Positions 1 to 8,208 of a stretch of 48,750 nucleotides of DNA are shown piece after piece (position 1 is the first letter of the stretch; each line of letters opens with the position of its first letter). The position numbers and the translations under genes were made by a program. The stretch comes from Fusibacter sp. 3D3. GTDB taxonomy: Bacteria; Bacillota; Clostridia; Peptostreptococcales; Acidaminobacteraceae. The stretch covers positions 1-48,750 of the forward strand of contig NZ_BDHH01000029.1 in the NCBI RefSeq assembly GCF_001748365.1, written 5' to 3'. The notes beneath the pieces are model-generated. The model searched no databases, was not told where the DNA came from, and saw only the letters and a program-made list of their open reading frames with translations.

Positions 1-29
1 CGGCAGCGTCATATGTATAGTAGAGACAG
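1..29. other. Nextera (Tn5) adapter remnant at contig end
   Basis: The first ten bases CGGCAGCGTC match exactly part of the Illumina Nextera Read-1 adapter. The next 19 bases match the Tn5 mosaic end at 15 of 19 positions and finish with GAGACAG. The following bases resume a normal 16S sequence. A real 16S gene would continue past the 530 loop with conserved sequence, which is absent. This is a library or assembly artefact, not biology. Confidence 0.88.
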
Positions 30-560
<531 letters not shown>

Positions 561-944
561 AATCCTTAGCGCTCATAAATGAGCTAACTTCCATTTTCGA
601 CCCAAAGGTCTATTTGGCTTTTGTTTTTCCGTTTGTCTCCACTTCCACCTAAGCTTCCATTTTGACTTTATCACTTTGTTTCTATTAAGCAATTTCCTCT
701 GCCAAGATTGCTCTTAGTAGTTTCCATAAGCTCAAAGAATTGCGTGTTTAACTTAATTCAATTGCATCTTTTTAAGCGTCTAGTTCGCTAGGCGAACCTG
801 CGTTCTTATCGTCCGCTTTACGACTGCTAAAAAAGTTTCCGCTTGCGCGGGCACTTGAATTATGTTTTGTTTTAATTCATTTGCGCTATTCAATTTTCAA
901 GGTCCTGTTTGCGTTGTCGCTTTACTGTTAAGTATTGCGGCGAC
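561..944 (-). other. Leader of left rRNA operon
   Basis: Transcribed leader between the promoter and 16S. Most of it matches the leader at 48270-48552, including the segment GACCTTGAAAATTGAATAGCGC, which resembles the antitermination boxA region of Bacillota rrn operons (inference). It carries about 120 extra bases (747-869) that the right leader lacks. These contain two small perfect hairpins, GTTCGC-TAG-GCGAAC at 783-797 and CCGC-TTGC-GCGG at 839-850. Confidence 0.8.
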
Positions 945-950
945 TCATTT

Positions 951-979
951 ATAATATCATCAATGCTTTGCATTGTCAA
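951..979 (-). promoter_or_regulatory. rRNA operon promoter (left)
   Basis: On the minus strand there is a consensus -35 TTGACA (974-979), a 17-base spacer and TATTAT as -10 (951-956). It is followed by a GTCGC...GCGAC hairpin and the rRNA leader, as at the right-hand operon. Only one promoter is evident here, whereas the right operon has two in tandem. Confidence 0.88.
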
Positions 980-1248
980 CATCATTTTTAACTTTTATCA
1001 AACTTCTTTTAAACAAGAATTTTACATTATGCAGCACTCATGTCTTCATGAAATTTGATGTTTCGTGCGGTCATCGCTGACTGCTTAGTTATAATAACAT
1101 CATTCATTTTCACCGTCAACCCTTTTTTAAAAAGAAATATTATTCTGAAAATTCAAATGCAAATAGTCCTGTATAATGGATTATACCAATTTACATTTAG
1201 AATAAACATTTATTCAAATGCTAAGATTACCTGTTGTCAATACGGTTC
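980..1248. other. Gene-free AT-rich gap
   Basis: No credible gene is seen. A 70-codon plus-strand frame here has no ribosome binding site and a composition like non-coding DNA. Two short palindromes occur: GTATAAT-GG-ATTATAC at 1171-1186 and a CATTT...AAATG hairpin at 1194-1220. Either could lie at the 3' end of the TPR gene's transcript, but neither has a clear U-tract. Confidence 0.5.
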
Positions 1249-2247
1249 TTACTGGTTAATATCATAATACATCTCATAAAAAGTGTATGAATCCTTCTGT
1301 CTCTTGTAAAGATCACTTAAGTATTTGTAACTTACCTCAACAAGATCAGTACAGTTAAAAGCAGAAGCTAATCGGATGGATTCATCGAAACATTCAACCG
1401 CCTTTGCATTTTCAAACGTCTCGAAATACACAATCCCCATATTTTGATAATTTTTAACAATTGTTTTCCTATGTGTTGTTTTCATTAATTGAGCATTCGA
1501 CATTTTAAAGCATTCAATCGCATCTTCATATTTTCGACGCGATTTATGAACAATGCCAATCTCTGATAGACAAAGTGATTTATTGATGACATATCTTTGC
1601 TGGCTAGATAGATCGTAACTTTGCCTTAAAACGGGTTCTGCTTCATCATATCTATCAAGCAGGTTAAGTGTTGCGCCAAGATTCAGTAGGATAATCGGGC
1701 ATCCCTGATAATCAAAATGCTCTATTGTTAAACGAGTAGCTTTATAGAAAAACTCATATGCTTCAAGGAGTCTTGACCGTCTCTTCATCACAAGTCCAAG
1801 ATTGTTTAAAAGGTCAGCTTGTTTGCCCAAAAGATTGTACGCTTTATAAATTTGATATGATCTTTCTAGATAATCTGTGGCCCTTGAAAAGCAATTCATT
1901 TCACTATAAACCTTGCCCAGTCCATTAAATATGTCTGCCTTTTTAATCTCAAAAAGATCATTGTTTAACTTATTATAATAGTTAAGTGCACTTTTCAACA
2001 AAGTCATAGCCTCATTAAATCTATTGGCACCGATTTCGATATGACCTAAAGCTATTTTACTATTGTATAGGCCTTCGTAATATCCCATGAGTTCTGCAAG
2101 TCTCATCGCCTGTTTTGCAATATCTTCTGCCTCTTTGACATCTATATAAAAAAGTTCATCTGCAAGTTGAATCAAAAGGTCTACTTTAATCTTTTGATTT
2201 TGCTCATAATGTATTTTCTTTTTAAGGTCAGTTACTTTTTGATTCAT
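1249..2247 (-). CDS. TPR-repeat protein of unknown function
   Basis: A 332-residue protein built almost wholly from tetratricopeptide repeats (recurrent A-x-x-x-L/Y-x-x-A-L patterns and ...NLG... helices through residues 40-320). No DNA-binding, membrane or enzymatic domain is visible. The start is set at 2247 because AAGGGGGG lies just upstream of that ATG; the longer frame to 2313 would put the binding site inside the gene. TPR proteins of this shape act as protein-protein scaffolds or peptide receptors (for example the TPR part of Rap/PlcR-type proteins), but no helix-turn-helix or partner peptide gene was found next to it. It lies between the left rRNA promoter and the ior operon, transcribed towards the rRNA promoter. 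Confidence 0.75.
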   Translation of the reverse strand: MNQKVTDLKKKIHYEQNQKIKVDLLIQLADELFYIDVKEAEDIAKQAMRLAELMGYYEGLYNSKIALGHIEIGANRFNEAMTLLKSALNYYNKLNNDLFEIKKADIFNGLGKVYSEMNCFSRATDYLERSYQIYKAYNLLGKQADLLNNLGLVMKRRSRLLEAYEFFYKATRLTIEHFDYQGCPIILLNLGATLNLLDRYDEAEPVLRQSYDLSSQQRYVINKSLCLSEIGIVHKSRRKYEDAIECFKMSNAQLMKTTHRKTIVKNYQNMGIVYFETFENAKAVECFDESIRLASAFNCTDLVEVSYKYLSDLYKRQKDSYTFYEMYYDINQ

Positions 2248-2476
2248 ATGTATCCCCCCTTGTTCAAATATTCGAATTTGCATTTTTTGAATATTTAATC
2301 TTTTGTTACACATTATTTTATACCATCTTTAATTATTTGAGGAGGTAAATATATTAACTGTATACGAGTTAGTAAAATAGTCCTATTAATTTGAATTTTT
2401 TTTGCTTCATTCATGACTTCACTGAAACTTTCCAGAGGTTAAACATCCGCATGCACGTCTTTTGCTTTAAGTAATA

Positions 2477-2511
2477 AATCCCCCGTAATTGTTCAAAACT
2501 TACGGGGGATT
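2477..2511 (-). terminator. Terminator after iorB
   Basis: A perfect 12-bp inverted repeat (AATCCCCCGTAA / TTACGGGGGATT, 11-base loop) lies 26 bases past the iorB stop. A T-rich stretch follows on the minus strand. Downstream to 2248 nothing else is seen. Confidence 0.8.
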
Positions 2512-2536
2512 GCCTAAATTATGAGTTTATTTACTT

Positions 2537-3118
2537 TTACTTCACTTGATCCATACCTAATTTAAAGGCTTTTAGATTAATATCCACAAATTTTTCTTTT
2601 ACATTTTCTTTAATAACCTCTTCCCAATTAATACTGTTATCAAGGCCCAATGCTTTTACCAACGCACCAACGATTATAACATTCATAGTTTTAATGTTTC
2701 CCATTTGATTTGCTAGCTCAGATGCCTTAAATACAGTTGTATGAATTTTTTGACTAATATCTTCAATAACACCCACTGGATATGTTGCTGCTCCCGATAA
2801 AATTGGTGCTGAAGGTATTTCGTAATCATTTATCACAACTTGACCTTCTGGTTTAATATAATCAAGCCATTTAGACGTTTCCATCGTTTCAAACGATACG
2901 AGAATATCGGCTTGACCTTTGCCAATAATCGGAGAGTATACTTTTTCGCCAAATCTAACTTGGGTGGTTACACTTCCGCCTCTTTGAGCCATACCATGTA
3001 CTTCACTCATTTTCACGTCATAACCAGCCTTAATTAACCCGATTGCCAAAATCTTGGATGCTAGAATGATCCCTTGCCCCCCTACACCACATAATAATAT
3101 ATTTTTAACTTCTGTCAT
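2537..3118 (-). CDS. iorB: Indolepyruvate ferredoxin oxidoreductase, beta subunit
   Basis: A 193-residue protein of the pyruvate ferredoxin/flavodoxin oxidoreductase gamma-domain family. The N-terminal GVGGQGIILAS and the later EVHGMAQRGGSV are the hallmark glycine-rich motifs of IorB. With IorA it oxidatively decarboxylates aryl-pyruvates (from Trp, Phe, Tyr transamination) to aryl-acetyl-CoA and reduces ferredoxin. It starts two bases after the iorA stop with GGTGA upstream, so the subunits are translationally linked. It is the last gene of ptb-iorA-iorB and is followed by a strong hairpin. Length is normal for the family. Confidence 0.93.
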   Translation of the reverse strand: MTEVKNILLCGVGGQGIILASKILAIGLIKAGYDVKMSEVHGMAQRGGSVTTQVRFGEKVYSPIIGKGQADILVSFETMETSKWLDYIKPEGQVVINDYEIPSAPILSGAATYPVGVIEDISQKIHTTVFKASELANQMGNIKTMNVIIVGALVKALGLDNSINWEEVIKENVKEKFVDINLKAFKLGMDQVK

Positions 3119-3120
3119 GA

Positions 3121-4899
3121 TTATTCACCAACCCTTTCAATTGCATCAAACGGACAGGCTTGTAAACAAACTTCACAGCCTACACACATAAACTTGTCAA
3201 TTTTAGCTTTCTTAGTCGTGGCATCAAAGCTAATCGCAGGACAGCCTGTTTTGGTACAAATTCTACAGCCTTTACACTTGTCTTCAACCACATGACATAA
3301 TTTCTTTTTAAGATCAAATTCTTTTTTATCTTCTGGAGAAAAATGCTTAAGAACACACGGCCATCTTGTTATAATCACAGAAGGTCCCTCAAAAGCAAAT
3401 GCATCTTCAATCGCTTTATCCATTTCATCCAGTTTAAGAGGGTTTACTGTAACGACGTGTTTAATGCCAATTGCTTTAACCAAATCTGGGATATTGATTA
3501 CATTTGTTGAATCGCCCTGCAAGGTATAACCACTACCTGGATTTTCTTGATGTCCTGTCATCCCCGTAATTCTATTGTCTAAGATGACACTGACTGTATT
3601 CCCTTGATTATAGGCCACCGTAATCAAAGAATTTACACCTGTATGAAAAAATGTTGAATCGCCAATAACAGCAACTACTTTTTTATCGACATTGTTTTTC
3701 TTAAAAGCTTGAGCAGCGCCATGCCCCATAGAAATAGACGCACCCATACAAATTACAGAATCTGTTGCATTTAACGGTTCTGCTGAGCCAAGTGTATAAC
3801 AGCCAATGTCCCCTGTGATAACGACATTTTTCTTCTTGCTTAACGTGTAGAAAAAACCTCTATGAGGACAACCTGCGCAAAGCGTCGGCGGTCTACCTAC
3901 GATCAAATCTGGGTTTGCATGAATGGTCTCACGTTCTTTTCCAAGCAATGCTTTAGCAACGATATCTGGGTTTAACTCGCCAACACGCGGAATTAAATCT
4001 TTTCCAATACACGCTATGCCCGCTACTTTCATTTGTTCTTCAATAAAAGGTTCTAATTCTTCAATAACATATAGGATTTCAACTTCATTAGCAAATTCAC
4101 GAATTTTAGCCATTGGCAATGGGAAGGTAAAACCTAATTTTAAATAAGAAGCACTTTCACCAAACACTTCTTTGGCATACGTATATGCCACCCCAGAAGT
4201 AATGATCCCAATTTTCTTATCGCCCCATTCAATTCTATTAAGTGGTGTCTCGTTAGAGTATTTTTCTAATTCAACAAGTTTAGCTTCCACAATAGGATGC
4301 AACATTTTTGCATTTGCTGGCGCTGAAATAAACTTGGTCGGTTTTTTCACATAAGGAATAATCGGAACATCTTTTCGCTCTTCAAAGGTTACTAAGCCCT
4401 TAGAGTGACAAATTCTTGTTGTCATTCTATATAGAACTGGCACATCAAATTTTTCAGAAATATCAAATGCAACTTTAATATAATCTTTTGATTCCTGTGA
4501 ATCACTAGGTTCAACACATGCAATTTTTGCAAACTTTGCATAGTATCGATTATCTTGCTCATTTTGTGAGGAATGACAGCCAGGATCATCTGCTGAAACC
4601 AATACAAGACCGCCAGTAATACCCGTATAACCAATTGTAAATAACGGATCTGCAGCTACATTAACGCCTACATGTTTCATTGCAGCCAAAGTTCTTGCAC
4701 CAGCCATAGATGCTCCAATGACCGTTTCAAGTGCTACTTTTTCATTCGTCGCCCACTCCGCTATCAAATCATCTTTATACTGAGCCATGTTCTCTAATAT
4801 TTCAGTACTCGGTGTACCAGGATATGCACTTGCAAAAGTGACGCCGGCTTCATATGCACCGCGCGCTACAGCTTCATTCCCTGTCATTAAATGCTTCAT
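3121..4899 (-). CDS. iorA: Indolepyruvate ferredoxin oxidoreductase, alpha subunit
   Basis: A 592-residue protein. Its N-terminus (GNEAVARGAYEAGVTFASAYPGTPSTEI) is the pyrimidine-binding domain of the thiamine diphosphate oxidoreductases, quoted here in part: YPGTPSTEI. A second TPP domain (CAGCPHRG, GDIGCYTLG) follows near residues 340-370. Two ferredoxin-type 4Fe-4S clusters close the protein: CKGCRIC...CP from residue 542 and CVGCEVCLQACP. The start is set at 4899, where AAGGAG precedes the ATG; the open frame extends to 4950 but overlaps ptb. It catalyses CoA-dependent oxidation of indolepyruvate, phenylpyruvate and hydroxyphenylpyruvate. Partner genes are iorB downstream and ptb 31 bases upstream. 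Confidence 0.95.
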   Translation of the reverse strand: MKHLMTGNEAVARGAYEAGVTFASAYPGTPSTEILENMAQYKDDLIAEWATNEKVALETVIGASMAGARTLAAMKHVGVNVAADPLFTIGYTGITGGLVLVSADDPGCHSSQNEQDNRYYAKFAKIACVEPSDSQESKDYIKVAFDISEKFDVPVLYRMTTRICHSKGLVTFEERKDVPIIPYVKKPTKFISAPANAKMLHPIVEAKLVELEKYSNETPLNRIEWGDKKIGIITSGVAYTYAKEVFGESASYLKLGFTFPLPMAKIREFANEVEILYVIEELEPFIEEQMKVAGIACIGKDLIPRVGELNPDIVAKALLGKERETIHANPDLIVGRPPTLCAGCPHRGFFYTLSKKKNVVITGDIGCYTLGSAEPLNATDSVICMGASISMGHGAAQAFKKNNVDKKVVAVIGDSTFFHTGVNSLITVAYNQGNTVSVILDNRITGMTGHQENPGSGYTLQGDSTNVINIPDLVKAIGIKHVVTVNPLKLDEMDKAIEDAFAFEGPSVIITRWPCVLKHFSPEDKKEFDLKKKLCHVVEDKCKGCRICTKTGCPAISFDATTKKAKIDKFMCVGCEVCLQACPFDAIERVGE

Positions 4900-4930
4900 A
4901 AATACGCTCCTTATCTCAACAATTGCTCGT

Positions 4931-5842
4931 TTAACCTTTATATGACGCAATTACACTGCCAAGTGCAATTGAATTTAACTTCGCTTCATAGCTATCTGCT
5001 CTTGATACCAAAACCACTGGCACTCTAGCGCCCATGATAATCCCCGCAGAATCTGCTCCCGCTAGGTAGGTTAGAGTTTTGCCAATGCCATTTCCAACTT
5101 CAATTGTTGGGACAAGCAACACATCAACATCGCCAGCAATTTCACTTTTAAAGTTTTTTGTTACAGCTGCCTCTTTAGAAACCGCTAGATCAAGTGCAAG
5201 TGGACCTTCTACGATAACATTACTTCCAAAATGTCCTGTTTGAGAAAGTTCTTGTAGCTTTCGAGCATCAACTGTGGCAAGCATCTTTTCGTTTACCTTT
5301 TCCTTTGCTGCAATACCTGCTACTTTAACCGTTTCTATACCCATTGCTTTACAAACAGTCACTGCATTTTCTGTAATTTGAACCTTCTCTTCATAAGAAG
5401 GTTCAATATTCATGCCACCATCGGTTAAAAATAATAATTTATGATAATGTGGCACTTCATAAATCATCACATGACTCAATAGACTATCTGTTCTAAGTCC
5501 GATCTCTTTGTCAAGGACTGCTTTTAATAAAATTGCAGTATCAATTAAGCCCTTCATCAAAAAGTCGCCTTTTCCATCGGATACCAGTTTCACAGCAACT
5601 TGAGCAGCTTCTTTTAAATCTTCTACTTGAATGATTTCATAACTTGATACATCCAATTGATGTGCCTTGGCAATTTTTCTTATTTCTTCTTCATTACCTA
5701 CTAAAATAGGGGTAATGATGGATTCTTCGGCAGCTTTACAGACCGCGCTTAAGACATCTTCATCTTGAGCTGCTGCAACTACTAGCCTCATGGTCTTACC
5801 TTGCTTTGCAACCGCCAATAGATCTTTTACACTTTTAATCAT
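4931..5842 (-). CDS. ptb: Phosphate butyryltransferase-family acyltransferase
   Basis: A 303-residue member of the phosphate acetyl/butyryltransferase (PTA_PTB) family, closest by eye to phosphate butyryltransferases (DFLMKGLIDTAILLKAVL, LLFLTDGGMNIEPSYEEK, and the C-terminal ADSAGIIMGARVPVVLVSRAD). The family swaps CoA for phosphate on short acyl groups. The second ATG (5842) is preferred because AAGGTGAG sits 6 bases before it and touches the first. It heads the operon with iorAB, which suggests the substrate is the acyl-CoA made by IorAB (inference). No butyrate/acetate kinase gene lies in this window to finish ATP formation. Confidence 0.88.
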   Translation of the reverse strand: MIKSVKDLLAVAKQGKTMRLVVAAAQDEDVLSAVCKAAEESIITPILVGNEEEIRKIAKAHQLDVSSYEIIQVEDLKEAAQVAVKLVSDGKGDFLMKGLIDTAILLKAVLDKEIGLRTDSLLSHVMIYEVPHYHKLLFLTDGGMNIEPSYEEKVQITENAVTVCKAMGIETVKVAGIAAKEKVNEKMLATVDARKLQELSQTGHFGSNVIVEGPLALDLAVSKEAAVTKNFKSEIAGDVDVLLVPTIEVGNGIGKTLTYLAGADSAGIIMGARVPVVLVSRADSYEAKLNSIALGSVIASYKG

Positions 5843-5902
5843 ATGCATCTCACCTTTATATATTTTTTTTAACGCTTCAACTTTTTTAATAACCTCAACT
5901 TC

Positions 5903-5931
5903 ATTCTACTATATTTTTTTGAAGCCTTCAA
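5903..5931 (-). promoter_or_regulatory. Candidate promoter of ptb-iorAB
   Basis: Minus strand TTGAAG (5926-5931), 17-base spacer, TAGAAT (5903-5908), about 60 bases before the ptb start. A nearby palindrome TGAGTATA...TATACTCA around 5976-6004 could be an operator or chance. Confidence 0.5.
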
Positions 5932-6035
5932 TAGTTTTTGCAAATTCACGGGTTACGAATGTAGCGAAGCGGTCTGAGTATACGCTAAATGATCCTATAT
6001 ACTCAAATCATTCTTTATCTGACAGGCACAATACG

Positions 6036-6087
6036 AAAAAACTCTGCTGAGCAGACATGTATCTTAGTCTACACAACAGAGTTTTTT
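6036..6087 (-). terminator. Terminator after the nadK-TPR transcript
   Basis: AAAAAACTCTG at 6036-6046 pairs with CAGAGTTTTTT at 6077-6087; both strands end in a T-run, so it may work in both directions. It lies 17 bases past the stop of the TPR gene at 6104. Confidence 0.8.
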
Positions 6088-6091
6088 AATT

Positions 6092-6113
6092 ATCGTTAGA
6101 GTGTCAAAAACCA
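6092..6113 (-). repeat. Short dispersed repeat, copy 1
   Basis: ATCGTTAGAGTGTCAAAAAC-CA on the plus strand. It is shared at 21 of 22 positions with 33281-33302 and 19 of 22 with 8080-8101. It overlaps the last codons of the TPR gene. Confidence 0.55.
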
Positions 6114-7213
6114 TTTATTGAGTTTATATGAGCATGCCACATTTGAATCACTTCATCTTCTGGATTTTGTTCAAAAGCTTTTTCGAATTGAACTCTTGCC
6201 TCGGTCAGGTCTCCTTTGTTCAGTAAAACAATTCCTTTATTACAAATGATCTCTGCATTTAAAGGATCAAGGCGCAATGCCTCTTTATAATATTTAAGAG
6301 CTTCATTATAATCCCCTAAGCTTAAAAGACAGATTCCAATTTCATTCATAGTTTGAATATGTCCTGTATTCAAAGTTAAAACTTTAAGAAAATATTGCAA
6401 TGCAGTCTCATGTTCTTCTTTAAACCGATAAGCCAAACCGATAAAGAAATTCAGATTCCACCATTCACTATGGTCTTCCTCGATACTTTTTAACAGTTCT
6501 AAACCTTCGTCGATTCGTCCATTCAAAACGAGTTCATACCCTTCTTCATAAATTGAACGATCACGACATTTTCCAAGGAATGTAACAATTTCTTCTTTGA
6601 CATCATAGTCGAGCTCAAAGGATAATGCTTTGATCCATAATTTTTCTGCTTGCTTAAAATTTTCTCTATTGTAGAAAAAAATGCCCAATTGGTAATAACC
6701 CAAACCAAAAGCGGGTTCAACTTCAATAGTTTTCTTAAAGTATACCGCGGATTGTTCATCATAGGCCGTTTCAGATGTTTCTTGATGTAAATCGTGATAG
6801 CAGCGTCCTAAATTATAAAGTGCATCTATGCTATTGGGGTCCATTTTCAAACAAGCGTTCAAATACAAAATCGCTCTATAATAGTCTTTTATAGATGCAA
6901 AATTTAAGGCATCGTTCAATATTTTAAGCGGCAACTCTATGTCAATGTCGCTTATGAGCTCAACATAATAGCTTCCATGTTCAAAATCAGGCTCTGCACC
7001 CAGCACATAAACTAAACCTTTTATGATTGCAAGCGGCGGAATAACTTCGATATCATTTGCCTTAATGGTTTCAACTAAGTTTTCAATATAGACTGGAATT
7101 GGAATTGAAGGATCCAGTTCAATGGTTCTGAGCGCAATCTTCTTATCCTGTTTTATTTCAATAAAGACTACTTCCTCTAAAAATCTTTTTAAATGTGTTT
7201 CTATTATATGCAT
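6104..7213 (-). CDS. TPR-repeat protein with novel N-terminal domain
   Basis: A 369-residue soluble protein. Residues 1-105 form a beta-rich segment that I do not recognise; from about residue 110 classical TPR units follow (YLNACLKMDPNSIDALYNLG, YYQLGIFFYNRENFKQAEKL, YYKEALRLDPLNAEIICNKG). A GTGAGGT binding site lies just before the ATG at 7213. It follows nadK by 15 bases and is probably cotranscribed with it. Function unknown; TPR modules imply a binding or scaffold role. The stop lies inside a short dispersed repeat. Confidence 0.8.
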   Translation of the reverse strand: MHIIETHLKRFLEEVVFIEIKQDKKIALRTIELDPSIPIPVYIENLVETIKANDIEVIPPLAIIKGLVYVLGAEPDFEHGSYYVELISDIDIELPLKILNDALNFASIKDYYRAILYLNACLKMDPNSIDALYNLGRCYHDLHQETSETAYDEQSAVYFKKTIEVEPAFGLGYYQLGIFFYNRENFKQAEKLWIKALSFELDYDVKEEIVTFLGKCRDRSIYEEGYELVLNGRIDEGLELLKSIEEDHSEWWNLNFFIGLAYRFKEEHETALQYFLKVLTLNTGHIQTMNEIGICLLSLGDYNEALKYYKEALRLDPLNAEIICNKGIVLLNKGDLTEARVQFEKAFEQNPEDEVIQMWHAHINSINGF

Positions 7214-7228
7214 TTTTACCTCACAAAA

Positions 7229-8050
7229 TTATTCTAGTACGCGTCTTATATTTTTATCGATGATTTTTCTCTTAAACAAATCAAAGTAATCAAATTCATC
7301 TGATCGAATGACCTTAATATCAAACTCATCTGCAACTTTTACATGAATGTCTTCTATATATTCATTGGATAATTTATTGCCATCACAGGCTACAATGACT
7401 TTGCGCTTATGTGCTTTAATGATCTTAATATCAACATAAGTATCGTTGGGAACGATCATCGTCGACTTCATCGGTCTGTTGACGCTATTGTCATTTGGCG
7501 TCATGGGCGTTATCTGAAACACGGGAATATCACTGTGCACCACGGCACCACCCGCCCATATGGCATACCCAGTAGCCCCAATTGGCGTAGATATAATGAG
7601 ACCATCCCCTGTAAAATAATTAAAGGGTCTGCTGTTGAGATAAACCTTAGCTTCCATAAGCTTGGGTTCCACATGCTTAATCAAAATTTCATTAAAAGCA
7701 TAATCCGTATAAACTTCTCCACTGAGCGTCTTGGTGTTAACCATTAAGAGGGGATAAGTTATAATCCTATAGTTTTTTCGATCTAATACGTCAAATATCT
7801 TTTCAAGATGATTTGGCATAATCGTCGTTAAGAATCCCAAAGTACCTGTATCAATCCCGACAAAGGGTGCTTTGAGATCTCGGTATTTTCTAATGGCACT
7901 GAGCATAGTCCCATCGCCACCAATGACTAAAATAACATCTGGATTTTCTGTTACGATTGCGCGTCCCTGTGATTCAAGAAGCTTAATCAAATGTTCTTTA
8001 ACATCCATTGAATCCTTCTTGATATTGTGGTGTATCATAATACGCTTCAT
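7229..8050 (-). CDS. nadK: NAD kinase
   Basis: A 273-residue NAD kinase (family usual 260-300), which phosphorylates NAD to NADP in the cytosol. Visible motifs: GGDGTMLSAIRKY near residue 45, the GTLGFLT glycine loop, NEILIKH for adenine binding, and the catalytic-site region TGDGLIISTPIGATGYAIWAGG followed by PMTPNDNSVNRP. The first 40 residues (MKRIMIHHN...) match the short Clostridial form. It is followed at once by the TPR gene. Confidence 0.94.
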   Translation of the reverse strand: MKRIMIHHNIKKDSMDVKEHLIKLLESQGRAIVTENPDVILVIGGDGTMLSAIRKYRDLKAPFVGIDTGTLGFLTTIMPNHLEKIFDVLDRKNYRIITYPLLMVNTKTLSGEVYTDYAFNEILIKHVEPKLMEAKVYLNSRPFNYFTGDGLIISTPIGATGYAIWAGGAVVHSDIPVFQITPMTPNDNSVNRPMKSTMIVPNDTYVDIKIIKAHKRKVIVACDGNKLSNEYIEDIHVKVADEFDIKVIRSDEFDYFDLFKRKIIDKNIRRVLE

Positions 8051-8079
8051 GTGTCACCTTCTTTTTTTATTATCAAACT

Positions 8080-8200
8080 ATCGTTAGAGTGCCAAGATCC
8101 AGTTTCTTATGAACCTTCTGCCCTATGCTGTATCGCATACTTCCCGTAAACGACATCATATGTTAGAGGGTTGCTCAACTTTTGGATTTTACACTCTAAC
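8080..8200. repeat. Intergenic element with inverted ends (repeat copy 2)
   Basis: The left end TCGTTAGAGTGCCAAGATCC (8081-8100) is a variant of the dispersed repeat seen at 6092 and 33281. The right end TTGGATTTTACACTCTAAC (8182-8200) is an inverted relative, so the 120-base unit has imperfect terminal inverted repeats of about 18 bases. It fills the gap between nadK and the radical SAM gene. No ORF is inside. Confidence 0.5.
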
Positions 8201-8208
8201 CCACTATT

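Noticed and set aside
1055-1267. 70-codon plus-strand frame near the left rRNA promoter
   Set aside because: No ribosome binding site, low-complexity hydrophobic composition, and overlap with the real TPR gene end.
2380-2470. Third copy of the structured repeat of 29142
   Set aside because: Only a ten-base match (GGTTAAACAT) is shared; the ends and the 16-base block are missing.
5941-6010. Palindrome TGAGTATA...TATACTCA upstream of ptb as an operator
   Set aside because: It is AT-rich, has no second copy and lies upstream of the candidate promoter; chance is as likely.
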